NCBI RefSeq assembly: GCF_014645195.1
Contig: NZ_BMLK01000012.1
Location: 97,088 to 161,087 of the forward strand
Source of the DNA: Novosphingobium indicum
Lineage (GTDB): Bacteria; Pseudomonadota; Alphaproteobacteria; Sphingomonadales; Sphingomonadaceae
Reading direction: 5' to 3'
Length of the DNA stretch: 64,000 bases
Below the pieces are notes generated by a model. That model saw only the letters and a list, made by a program, of their open reading frames with translations. It made no database searches and was not told where the DNA came from. How positions within the stretch are numbered: position 1 is the first letter of the stretch; each line of letters opens with the position of its first letter. Both the position numbers and the translations under genes were made by a program. Shown here piece by piece: positions 43,908 to 53,261 of the stretch.

Positions 43908-44723
43908 ATGTCCCCCAAGATGGTATCGAATCCCACCCTTCCCGGTCGCCAGGCCGCCGTCGGCACGGTGCATCTTGTCGGTGCCGGCCCCGGCGATCCC
44001 GACCTGTTGACGCTGCGCGCGGCGCGGCTGCTAATGAGCGCCGGACTGATCGTTCACGACGGCCTCGTCGATCCTTCCATTCTCGCGATGGCACGGCCGG
44101 GCGCCCGCATGATCTCTGTCGCCAAGAGCCGCTCGCGCCACACGATGAAGCAGGAGGCGATCTGCGATCTGCTCGTCCGCGAAGCTCTGGAAGGCAACGA
44201 TGTGGTTCGTCTGAAAGGCGGCGACCCCTTCATCTTCGGACGCGGCGGCGAAGAGGCCGAAGCCTGTCACGCGGCCGGCGTTCCCGTCGAAGTCGTGCCC
44301 GGGATCACCTCGGCGCTGGGCGCGGCAGCGGCGGCACAGATCCCGCTGACTCACCGCGACCACGCCTCGATTGTCTCGTTCGTGGCCGGCCAGTGCAAAG
44401 GCCTTACCGATCAGGACTGGTCCGGCCTTGCCGGCAAGGGCCGCACGCTGGTGATCTTCATGGGCGTGGCCACCGCGCCGCTGATCAGCGAAAAGCTGAT
44501 CGCCGATGGCCTTACCCCCGACATGCCGGTTGCCGTCATCGAAAAGGCGACCCGCTCCGACATGCGCGTGCTGCGCTCCCCGCTCGCCGGCCTGGCAGAC
44601 CTGGTCGAAGCCGAGCGGGTGAAGAGCCCGGCGCTGATAGTCATCGGCGAGGTCACCGCCGAACCCGATCACACACTTTGCGCACTCGCATCGAAAGCCG
44701 GGGCGCTGGAGACGACACAATGA
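43908..44723 (+). CDS. cobA: uroporphyrinogen-III C-methyltransferase (siroheme synthesis)
   Basis: Adds two SAM-derived methyls to uroporphyrinogen III to give precorrin-2, the start of siroheme. 271 residues. Family motifs are HLVGAGPGDPDLLTLRAARL, VVRLKGGDPFIFGRGGEEAEA, VEVVPGITSALGAAAAAQIPLTHR (20-residue core) and IPALIVIGEV-like SPALIVIGEV. It is the single-domain form, unlike trifunctional CysG, so the ferrochelatase/dehydrogenase steps must be elsewhere. It is first in the operon that makes the siroheme-dependent sulfite reductase. The downstream gene overlaps by ATGA. Confidence 0.95.
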   Translation: MSPKMVSNPTLPGRQAAVGTVHLVGAGPGDPDLLTLRAARLLMSAGLIVHDGLVDPSILAMARPGARMISVAKSRSRHTMKQEAICDLLVREALEGNDVVRLKGGDPFIFGRGGEEAEACHAAGVPVEVVPGITSALGAAAAAQIPLTHRDHASIVSFVAGQCKGLTDQDWSGLAGKGRTLVIFMGVATAPLISEKLIADGLTPDMPVAVIEKATRSDMRVLRSPLAGLADLVEAERVKSPALIVIGEVTAEPDHTLCALASKAGALETTQ

Positions 44724-45015
44724 AAATCCTGACGGGCAACGACCTCAAGAGCGGCGCGGTCACATGGTGGACCGGCGTCGGCTGGTCGCTCGATGTGAAC
44801 GACGCCGCCGATGTCGGCGAAGACGGCGCCAAGATCATCGCCCGCGAGGAAGGCGCGCAAAACGTCTTCGCCGCCTACGTGATCGATGGCGTGAAGACAG
44901 CCGAAGGCGTGCGCCCCGCGCATATCAAGGACCGCATCCGCGCTCTGGGCCCCACCGTGCGCCCCGACCTGACGCTGAAGCCGTCCGACCCCGAAGCCGT
45001 GAACTGGGTGATCTG

Positions 45016-45016
<1 letters not shown>
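44720..45016 (+). CDS. DUF2849 domain protein of the sulfite-reductase operon
   Basis: 98 residues, a small soluble alpha/beta protein starting MKILTGNDLKSGAVTWWTGVG. The family is usually found between siroheme methyltransferase and sulfite reductase genes in alphaproteobacteria, with unknown biochemistry. Overlaps on both sides (ATGA with cobA, TGATG with cysI) point to strict co-translation. It may be an assembly or electron-transfer partner of the reductase, since no flavoprotein CysJ gene is present; that is inference. Confidence 0.88.
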
Positions 45017-46642
<1,626 letters not shown>

Positions 46643-46650
<8 letters not shown>

Positions 46651-47080
46651 AGTCCAGTTCCGGTTCCGTGACGACGAGGCGGTCAACGATCCCGCTGTCA
46701 CCGTGGATGCCTTTACCGATCAGTCCAACGCGACGGCCGTGCGTATCGAGCCGGGCGATGATGCCCGGGCCTTGCTGCCGTACCTCGATCAACTCGCGCT
46801 GGTGGAAGTGAACTTCCCCGCCTGGACCGACGGGCGCGGCTATTCTTCCGCCCGCGTGCTGCGCGAGGCCGGCTACACCGGCGAAATCCGCGCCGTGGGC
46901 GACATCGTGATCGACATGCTCGGCCACCTCAAGCGCTGCGGTTTCGACGCCTTTGCGCCGGAGCACCCGCTCAACCCCACCGACGCGCAGAACGCGTTCG
47001 ATCGCTGGGACAACGTCTACCAAGCCACCGCCGACGGCCGCCAGCCCATCTGGGCAAAGCGCCACCCTGCAGGAGTCTGA
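46643..47080 (+). CDS. DUF934 domain protein of the sulfite-reductase operon
   Basis: 145 residues, starting inside the last codons of cysI (8-bp overlap). The central part is typical of the family: LALVEVNFPAWTDGRGYSSARVLR and GEIRAVGDIVIDMLGHLKRCGFDAF (first 20 residues conserved). Function is unknown; it is repeatedly linked to sulfur assimilation. It may assist reductase assembly or electron delivery. Confidence 0.88.
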
Positions 47081-47096
47081 CCGGAGGGACACACCG

Positions 47097-47903
47097 ATGC
47101 CCAACACCGAAGCTTCCCGTATTCGCGACCGTATCGACACCGGCCCTCGCTTCAGCGAGACTGATGCAGTGCGCCTCAACCGCCTGTTCCGGGGCACCGA
47201 CACGACAGAAATGCTCGAAACGATGCTCAAGGAACGCATGGCCGGCGATGTCGCGATCGTGTCGAGCTTCGGTGCGGAAAGCGCGGTGCTGTTGCACCTC
47301 GTCAGCCAGGTCGACCCCTCGGTGCCGGTGCTCTTTCTTGAAACGGGCAAGCACTTCCCGGAAACGCTCGCCTATCGCGACCAGCTCGTCGAACGGCTGG
47401 GCCTGACGGACCTGCGCAACCTGATGCCCGCTCCTGAGGATCTGGCCAAGAAGGACGAGAACGGCCTGCGCTGGTCTTTCGATCCGGACGGCTGCTGCGA
47501 TATCCGCAAGGTGAAGCCGCTGGCCAAGGCCCTGCTCGGCTTCGATGCCACGATCACCGGGCGCAAGGCGTTCCAGTCCTCGACCCGGTCGAGCCTGCCG
47601 CGTTTCGAGATCGACACGACGGACGAACAGGGCCGGCTCAAGATCAATCCGCTGATCGACTGGTCACCCGAACGCATCGCCGCCTATATCGAAGAGTACG
47701 ACCTGCCCCCGCACCCGCTGGTGGCCGAAGGCTATCCCTCGATCGGCTGCATGCCCTGCACCAGCAAGGTCGCTCCCGGCGAGGACCCGCGCTCGGGCCG
47801 CTGGCGCGGCTGGGACAAGACCGAGTGCGGCATCCACAAGCCCGGTGACGAAAGCAGCGGCCCGTCGAGCGACCTGCCGCCAGGCTTCGATCCGGTATTC
47901 TGA
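47097..47903 (+). CDS. cysH: phosphoadenylyl/adenylyl-sulfate reductase CysH
   Basis: 268 residues, thioredoxin-dependent, making sulfite from (P)APS. The pair CC (133-134) in GCCDIRKVKPL and the pair CMPC (218-221) in IGCMPCTSK provide four Cys for a [4Fe-4S] cluster. This marks the assimilatory adenylyl-sulfate type rather than E. coli PAPS reductase. The nucleotide loop is VSSFGAESAVLLHL. GGAGGGAC precedes the ATG. Last gene of the operon. Confidence 0.95.
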   Translation: MPNTEASRIRDRIDTGPRFSETDAVRLNRLFRGTDTTEMLETMLKERMAGDVAIVSSFGAESAVLLHLVSQVDPSVPVLFLETGKHFPETLAYRDQLVERLGLTDLRNLMPAPEDLAKKDENGLRWSFDPDGCCDIRKVKPLAKALLGFDATITGRKAFQSSTRSSLPRFEIDTTDEQGRLKINPLIDWSPERIAAYIEEYDLPPHPLVAEGYPSIGCMPCTSKVAPGEDPRSGRWRGWDKTECGIHKPGDESSGPSSDLPPGFDPVF

Positions 47904-47910
47904 TCTTGCT

Positions 47911-47940
47911 TCGCCAGCGTTCCGCCCGGAACGCTGGCGA
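47911..47940 (+). terminator. 13-bp perfect hairpin between convergent cysH and putA
   Basis: TCGCCAGCGTTCC (47911-47923) and GGAACGCTGGCGA (47928-47940) pair perfectly across a 4-base loop, eight bases after the cysH stop. It is a very strong stem but has no T-run on either side. It may be a Rho-assisted or bidirectional terminator for both operons, or protect mRNA 3' ends. Confidence 0.6.
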
Positions 47941-47951
47941 GCCCAGGCTCG

Positions 47952-50900
47952 TCAGCCGATCATCATCAGGCTGGCATTGCCGCCGGCAGCGGTGGTGTTG
48001 ATCGAGGTCGAGACTTCCTCAAGCAGCCAGGCGCAGTTCGGCCCCGGCCCCGTATGCACCGGCACGATCGGGCCTTCCATGCCCGCAACAGCCTCGCAGA
48101 CCGCTGCAACCGCATCGCCTTCTCCTTCGACCAGACAGGCGGCGAAGGCTTCGCCGCCATCGGGCGCGAAGCATGCAGCCACAGTTTCCGGCAGGCCTTC
48201 GGGAAGGGCCATACCCTGCACCGTCGCCCGATTGCCGCTGGCCAGTACGGCCGCCATCTGGCCGAACAGCCCCTGTTCGGTGGCAGGGCGCAGCAAGATG
48301 CGGCCTCGCGGATGGAGCGCGTAGAGGTTGCGCTCGCCAACCGGCCCGGGCAGTTCGCGTACCGTACCGAGCGCAGAAGCCGCACCCAGTGCACGCGCGC
48401 GGGAAGCCGCCACACTATGGCCGCGCTCCTCCAGCCAAGCGGCAAAGGCCTCGACGAGAGGATTCGCTACGCCTGAAGGTTCCAGCACCTCTGCTACCTG
48501 CTTCACCAGACGACCGAGATAGAGAGGTCCGCCCGCCTTGGGGCCAGTGCCCGAGAGCCCGCGCCCGCCGAATGGCTGCGAACCGACGATGGCACCGATG
48601 ACGTTGCGGTTCACATAGACGTTGCCGACACGCACGCGCGACGTGACTTGCGCCACAGTCTCATCGAGCCGGGTGTGAAGGCCAAAGGTCAGCCCGTAGC
48701 CGGTCGCGTTGATCTGATCGATCAGCGCGTTCATATCCTTGCGGCGGAACCGCACGACATGCAGCACCGGTCCGAAAACTTCCCGCCCGAGATCGCTGAT
48801 GGAGCCGATCTCGATGATCGTCGGGGCCACAAACGTGCCTCGAACCGCGACGTCTTCGGGCACGTCGAACCGGGTCACGCGGTGCCCTTTCGCGCGCATG
48901 GATTCGACATGCCACTCTATGTTCGCCTGTGCTTCGGCGGTGATGACCGGACCGATGTCCGTTGCGAGAACGTCGGGATTGCCGATGCGCAGTTCAGCCA
49001 GCGCGCCCTTGAGCATGTCCAGCGTCCGGTCGGCCACGTCCTCCTGCAGGCACAGAACGCGCAGCGCGGAGCAGCGCTGACCCGCGCTGTCGAAGGCTGA
49101 AGCGATCACGTCGCCCACAACCTGCTCGGCCAGAGCGGAAGAATCGATGATCATCGCATTTTGCCCGCCCGTCTCGGCGATCAGCGGAATCGGCTTGCCA
49201 TCGGATGAGAGGCGCCCGGCCAACTGACGCTGGATCAGGCGCGCTACCTCGGTCGAACCGGTGAACATGACCGCAGCCACTTCCGGCGCGTCGACCAGAG
49301 CCGCGCCGACGCTGCCATCGCCCGTCACCAGTTGCAGCGCGTCTTCCGGTACGCCCGCTTCGTGCAGGATACGCACCGCCTCGGCGGCGATCAGCGGGGT
49401 TTCCTCGGCAGGTTTGGCGAGCACCGGGTTGCCCGCGACCAGCGCCGCAACGACTTGCCCGGTGAAGATGGCGAGCGGGAAGTTCCAGGGGCTGATGCAG
49501 ACCACTGGCCCCAACGGGGCCTGATCAGCACCGAAGGTTTCGCGCGCCTGCTTGGCATAGAAGCGCAGGAAATCGATGGCCTCGCGCACTTCCGCCACTG
49601 CATTGGCGGCAGACTTGCCCGCTTCGCGCATGGCAAGGCCCATGAAGAGTTCAAGCCGCTCCTGATAGATGTCGGCGGCGCGGTCCAGCATGGCGGCACG
49701 CTCCGCCACGGGGGCATTGCCCCAACCGCTTGCGGCGGCCCGGGCCACGGCCTGTGCCGCATGGACGGTCGGCACATCGAAGACGGTCCCAACCTGATCG
49801 CGATGATCGGCCGGGTTCAGAACCGGTCGCGGCCGGGCATCCGCGCTTTCCACCCCTGCCGTCCAGTTCTGCGATGCCGATTGGCGCAAGGTATGAGCAA
49901 GCGACTGCAACGCCAGTTCGTCGGTGAGATCGATCCCGGCAGAGTTGCGGCGTCCGGGGAAGATATCGCCGGGCAAAGCAATCAACTCATGGTGCGCGCC
50001 CGGCTTTGGCATGGCGCGAACGACCTCTACCGGATCGGCGACAAGCTCCGATACCGGCACGGCCGGATCGCCAATGCGGTTCACGAATGAGGAATTGGCG
50101 CCGTTCTCCAGCAGCCGGCGGACGAGATAAGCCAGCAGCGTCTCATGCGTACCCACCGGGGCGTAGATGCGGCAGGGCCGGTCCAGCTTGTTCGCGCCGA
50201 CGACCTGCGAATAGAGCGCCTCGCCCATGCCGTGCAGGCACTGGAACTCATACTGGCCCACGGAGAAGTCCGGCCCGGCGAGGTGATAGATCGTCGCCAC
50301 CGTCTGGGCATTGTGCGTGGCGAACTGCGGAAAGACCTCTTCCGGCGCGGCGAGCAGCTTCCTGGCGCAGGCGATATAGGCGACGTCGGTGTGGACCTTG
50401 CGGGTATAGACCGGAAAGTCGCTCAGCCCTTCGACTTGCGCACGCTTGATCTCGGCATCCCAGTAGGCGCCTTTCACCAGCCGCACCATGATGCGGCGCT
50501 GCGAACGGCGGGCCAGATCGATGATCCAGTCGATCACCATGGGGCAGCGCTTGCCATAGGCCTGCACCACGAAGCCGAGCCCGTTCCAGTCCTTCAGATC
50601 GGGATCGAGCGCGAGGCTTTCCAGCAGGTCGAGCGAGAGTTCGAGACGGTCGGCTTCTTCGGCATCGATGTTTAAACCGATGCCGTGCTCGCGGGCCATG
50701 GCCGCCAATGCCTTCACGCGAGGCAGCAGCTCGCCCATCACCCGGTCCGCCTGCGCGCGCGCATAGCGCGGATGAAGCGCGGACAGCTTGATCGAGATGC
50801 CCGGTCCCAGATAGACGCCTTTGCCCGCGCCGGCATCGCCGATGGCCTCGATGGCGCGGACGTAGTCGTCGTAATAGCGCTCGGCATCGGCGGCAGTCAT

Positions 50901-51548
50901 CGCCGCTTCGCCCAGCATGTCGTAGCTGTAGCGGAAGCCCTTGGCCTCCCATTCGCGCGCACGCCTTAGAGCTTCAGCGATGGTCTCGCCGACGACGAAC
51001 TGCTCGCCCAACATCCGCATCGCCAGATCGACACCGCGGCGGATGACCGGTTCGCCTGCCCGCGCGATCAGCCGGGTCAGCGCATTGGACAGCCCCTTGT
51101 CATCCACGCTGCCCACCAGCTTGCCCGTCACGACCAGACCCCAGGTAGCAGCGTTGACGAAGAGCGATTTGTCACCGCTCAGATGACCACTCCAATTGCC
51201 GTGAGCGATCTTGTCGCGGATCAGCGCGTCGCGCGTAGCCGCATCGGGAATGCGCAGCAGCGCTTCAGCCAGACACATCAGCGCAACGCCCTCCTCGCTG
51301 GAGAGCGCATATTCCTGAACCAGCCCCTCGACTCCGCCGCTCTTGCGTTCGGCCCGCAGTGCGGTGACGAGTTTCTCGGCGGTATGGCGGATGGCCCTGC
51401 GCGTTTCGGCCGGCACGCGTGCCGATTCGAGTAGCGGCGCCAGGCATGCGGCCTCGTCACGACGCCGGGCCTCGGCGATGGCTCGCCGAAGCGGCGACAG
51501 GTCACGGACGGTCGGTGCGAAGGCGGCAAAGGGGGGCGTTGCGTTCAT
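47952..51548 (-). CDS. putA: bifunctional proline dehydrogenase / glutamate-semialdehyde dehydrogenase PutA
   Basis: About 1198 residues, catabolising proline to glutamate at the inner membrane. The flavin proline-dehydrogenase barrel is at about 170-460 (RIMVRLVKGAYWDAEIKRAQ, FATHNAQTVATIYHL). The aldehyde dehydrogenase domain is at about 540-1000, with CISPWNFPLAIFTGQ, LIAETGGQNAMIIDSSALAE (Glu) and SAGQRCSALRVLCLQED (Cys). The C-terminal domain is conserved. The N-terminal ribbon-helix-helix of E. coli PutA is missing, so it does not self-regulate; the divergent Lrp gene is the likely regulator. The start is set at the ATG 51548, four codons into a longer frame. Confidence 0.95.
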   Translation of the reverse strand: MNATPPFAAFAPTVRDLSPLRRAIAEARRRDEAACLAPLLESARVPAETRRAIRHTAEKLVTALRAERKSGGVEGLVQEYALSSEEGVALMCLAEALLRIPDAATRDALIRDKIAHGNWSGHLSGDKSLFVNAATWGLVVTGKLVGSVDDKGLSNALTRLIARAGEPVIRRGVDLAMRMLGEQFVVGETIAEALRRAREWEAKGFRYSYDMLGEAAMTAADAERYYDDYVRAIEAIGDAGAGKGVYLGPGISIKLSALHPRYARAQADRVMGELLPRVKALAAMAREHGIGLNIDAEEADRLELSLDLLESLALDPDLKDWNGLGFVVQAYGKRCPMVIDWIIDLARRSQRRIMVRLVKGAYWDAEIKRAQVEGLSDFPVYTRKVHTDVAYIACARKLLAAPEEVFPQFATHNAQTVATIYHLAGPDFSVGQYEFQCLHGMGEALYSQVVGANKLDRPCRIYAPVGTHETLLAYLVRRLLENGANSSFVNRIGDPAVPVSELVADPVEVVRAMPKPGAHHELIALPGDIFPGRRNSAGIDLTDELALQSLAHTLRQSASQNWTAGVESADARPRPVLNPADHRDQVGTVFDVPTVHAAQAVARAAASGWGNAPVAERAAMLDRAADIYQERLELFMGLAMREAGKSAANAVAEVREAIDFLRFYAKQARETFGADQAPLGPVVCISPWNFPLAIFTGQVVAALVAGNPVLAKPAEETPLIAAEAVRILHEAGVPEDALQLVTGDGSVGAALVDAPEVAAVMFTGSTEVARLIQRQLAGRLSSDGKPIPLIAETGGQNAMIIDSSALAEQVVGDVIASAFDSAGQRCSALRVLCLQEDVADRTLDMLKGALAELRIGNPDVLATDIGPVITAEAQANIEWHVESMRAKGHRVTRFDVPEDVAVRGTFVAPTIIEIGSISDLGREVFGPVLHVVRFRRKDMNALIDQINATGYGLTFGLHTRLDETVAQVTSRVRVGNVYVNRNVIGAIVGSQPFGGRGLSGTGPKAGGPLYLGRLVKQVAEVLEPSGVANPLVEAFAAWLEERGHSVAASRARALGAASALGTVRELPGPVGERNLYALHPRGRILLRPATEQGLFGQMAAVLASGNRATVQGMALPEGLPETVAACFAPDGGEAFAACLVEGEGDAVAAVCEAVAGMEGPIVPVHTGPGPNCAWLLEEVSTSINTTAAGGNASLMMIG

Positions 51549-51647
51549 GCGGCAGATCATACAATGGGTACGTCTGGCAATGTGCCTTTTCGATGGAACT
51601 TATAGAGTCCATTTGACCTATGTTGTGGGATATTGAAGGTAATATGG
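51549..51647. promoter_or_regulatory. divergent putA / Lrp regulator promoter region
   Basis: 99 bp between the divergent putA and Lrp-type genes. It is A/T-richer in 51580-51640 (around ACTTATAGAGTCCATTTGAC). Lrp-type PutR proteins bind such intergenic regions and need proline. I see no exact long palindrome. Confidence 0.5.
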
Positions 51648-52118
51648 ATGACCGAAGACCATACGAAAGCCGATCTGGATTCTCTCGATCGTAAAATCCT
51701 CGCCGTTCTGAGCCGCGATGGTAGAATCACCGTTACCGATCTCGCGAAAGAGGTCGGGATGTCGAAAACGCCGTGCCAGGTTCGCATGCGCAAGCTGGTC
51801 GACAGCGGTGTGATCCAGGGCTTTCGCGCGATTGTCGATCCGGCCAGCCTCGGCCTCGATCATGTCGCCTTTACCGAGGTCAAGCTGTCCGACACGCGCG
51901 AACAGGCGCTCAGCGAGTTCAACCGGGCCGTGCAGCGCATTCCCGAAATCGAGGAATGCCACATGCTCGCCAGCAGCTTCGACTACCTGCTCAAGGTGCG
52001 CACGGCCGACATCCGCCGCTACCGCGTGGTGCTGGGCGAGAAGATTTCCAGCCTCCCGCATGTTTCCAGTACCTCCACTTTCGTGGCGATGGAAACGGTG
52101 AAGGACACCAGCCGATAG
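51648..52118 (+). CDS. Lrp/AsnC-family regulator, probable proline-responsive activator of putA
   Basis: 156 residues. An N-terminal HTH (DLDSLDRKILAVLSRDGRIT, AKEVGMSKTPCQVRMRKLVD) is followed by the AsnC/RAM ligand-binding domain (SSFDYLLKVRTADIRRY). GAAGG precedes the ATG 51648; the longer TTG reading has no better signal. Divergence from a PutA without its own DNA-binding domain is the classic putR-putA layout, known in rhizobia and Rhodobacter. Confidence 0.9.
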   Translation: MTEDHTKADLDSLDRKILAVLSRDGRITVTDLAKEVGMSKTPCQVRMRKLVDSGVIQGFRAIVDPASLGLDHVAFTEVKLSDTREQALSEFNRAVQRIPEIEECHMLASSFDYLLKVRTADIRRYRVVLGEKISSLPHVSSTSTFVAMETVKDTSR

Positions 52119-52278
52119 CGCGGCTAAGAGCAGCCCCTCCCAATCGCGGGGATGACGGGGAATGAACTTCCAGATTCGTGCCTAGTGCGGATCGCTGGCA
52201 CGCTGCCGTACGGCTGCATCTTGTACACTTGCCCAGTGGCGATAGCATGCACGCAAACAATCACCGGGAGAGAAGCCA

Positions 52279-53148
52279 ATGCCTGACGCCGCACCCGTCG
52301 CCATCGTCACCGGGGCCAGCCGCGGCGCCGGCCGGGGCATAGCCGTAGCGCTGGGTTCGCACGGCTGCACCGTCTACGTCACCGGGCGATCGCAGAAGGA
52401 GGGCGATGCCTCGATGCCGGGCACGATCCACGCCACCGCGCGCGAAGTGACCGAGGCGGGCGGCAAGGGCATTGCCGTCGCCTGCGACAGCAGCGACGAT
52501 GCGCAGATCGCCGTGCTCATCGATCAGGTCATGGCCGAACAGGGCCGCCTCGATATCCTGATCAATAACGCCTGCGCCGTGCACGACCGGCTCAACGATC
52601 CCGGCCAGTTCTGGGAAAAGCCCCTCGCGATCGGCAACATGATCGACGTGGGCGTGCGCAGCGGCTTCGTCACCTCATGGTATGCGGCGCCGCACATGGT
52701 GAAGCAGGACAAGGGCCTGATCCTGTTCACCTCCTCCCCCGGTTCGATGCACTACTGCTTCGGCCCGGCCTATGGTGCGCACAAGGCCGGCGTCGACAAG
52801 ATGGCCTTCGACATGGGCGTCGACTTTGCCGATGCGGGCGCGAACGTAGCCGCGGTCTCGGTATGGATGGGTGCCCTCACCACCGAGCGGCTGACGCAGA
52901 TGATGGAAGCCGAACCGGAACGCTTCGCGCACCTCGACGGCTTCCTGGAATCGGCAGGCTACACCGGCCACCTCGCCTGGGCGCTGTGGAACGATCCGGA
53001 ATTGATGAGCTACAACGGCAAGACGGTGATCGGTGCGGAACTGGGCCAGCACTACGAGATCACCGATATCGGCGGAAAATACCCGCCCTCCGCGCGGCTC
53101 GGCACCGGGGCCGAACCGCCGCAGTACGCACCTTACAAGGTGAAGTGA
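52279..53148 (+). CDS. SDR family oxidoreductase
   Basis: 289 residues, a classical short-chain dehydrogenase. It has the cofactor motif TGASRGAGRG, the active-site NNA as INNACAV, Ser in LFTSSPGSMHY, and YGAHK (Tyr-x-x-x-Lys). GGGAGAGAAG precedes the ATG. It stands on its own between the Lrp gene and the Cox-like operon. Substrate unknown; it may belong with the downstream cluster. Confidence 0.88.
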   Translation: MPDAAPVAIVTGASRGAGRGIAVALGSHGCTVYVTGRSQKEGDASMPGTIHATAREVTEAGGKGIAVACDSSDDAQIAVLIDQVMAEQGRLDILINNACAVHDRLNDPGQFWEKPLAIGNMIDVGVRSGFVTSWYAAPHMVKQDKGLILFTSSPGSMHYCFGPAYGAHKAGVDKMAFDMGVDFADAGANVAAVSVWMGALTTERLTQMMEAEPERFAHLDGFLESAGYTGHLAWALWNDPELMSYNGKTVIGAELGQHYEITDIGGKYPPSARLGTGAEPPQYAPYKVK

Positions 53149-53164
53149 GGTTCGTTTACACCAT

Positions 53165-53242
53165 CGTCATCCCAGCGCAGGCTGGGATCGCGGTGAGTAT
53201 AGCGCTGCACGCAAAGCGATCCCAGCCTGCGCTGGGATGACG
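53165..53242. repeat. 27-bp inverted-repeat pair, REP-like doublet
   Basis: Two perfect inverted arms, 53165-53191 and 53216-53242, each 27 bases and itself a small palindrome (ATCCCAG...CTGGGAT), with a 24-base spacer. The arms start CGTCATCCCAGCGCAGGCTG. This is the form of a two-unit extragenic palindromic element between convergent genes. The 23736-23761 palindrome has the same flanks. It might also terminate the SDR and coxL transcripts. Confidence 0.8.
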
Positions 53243-53261
53243 CTAGTTCAATAGCCTCCAG

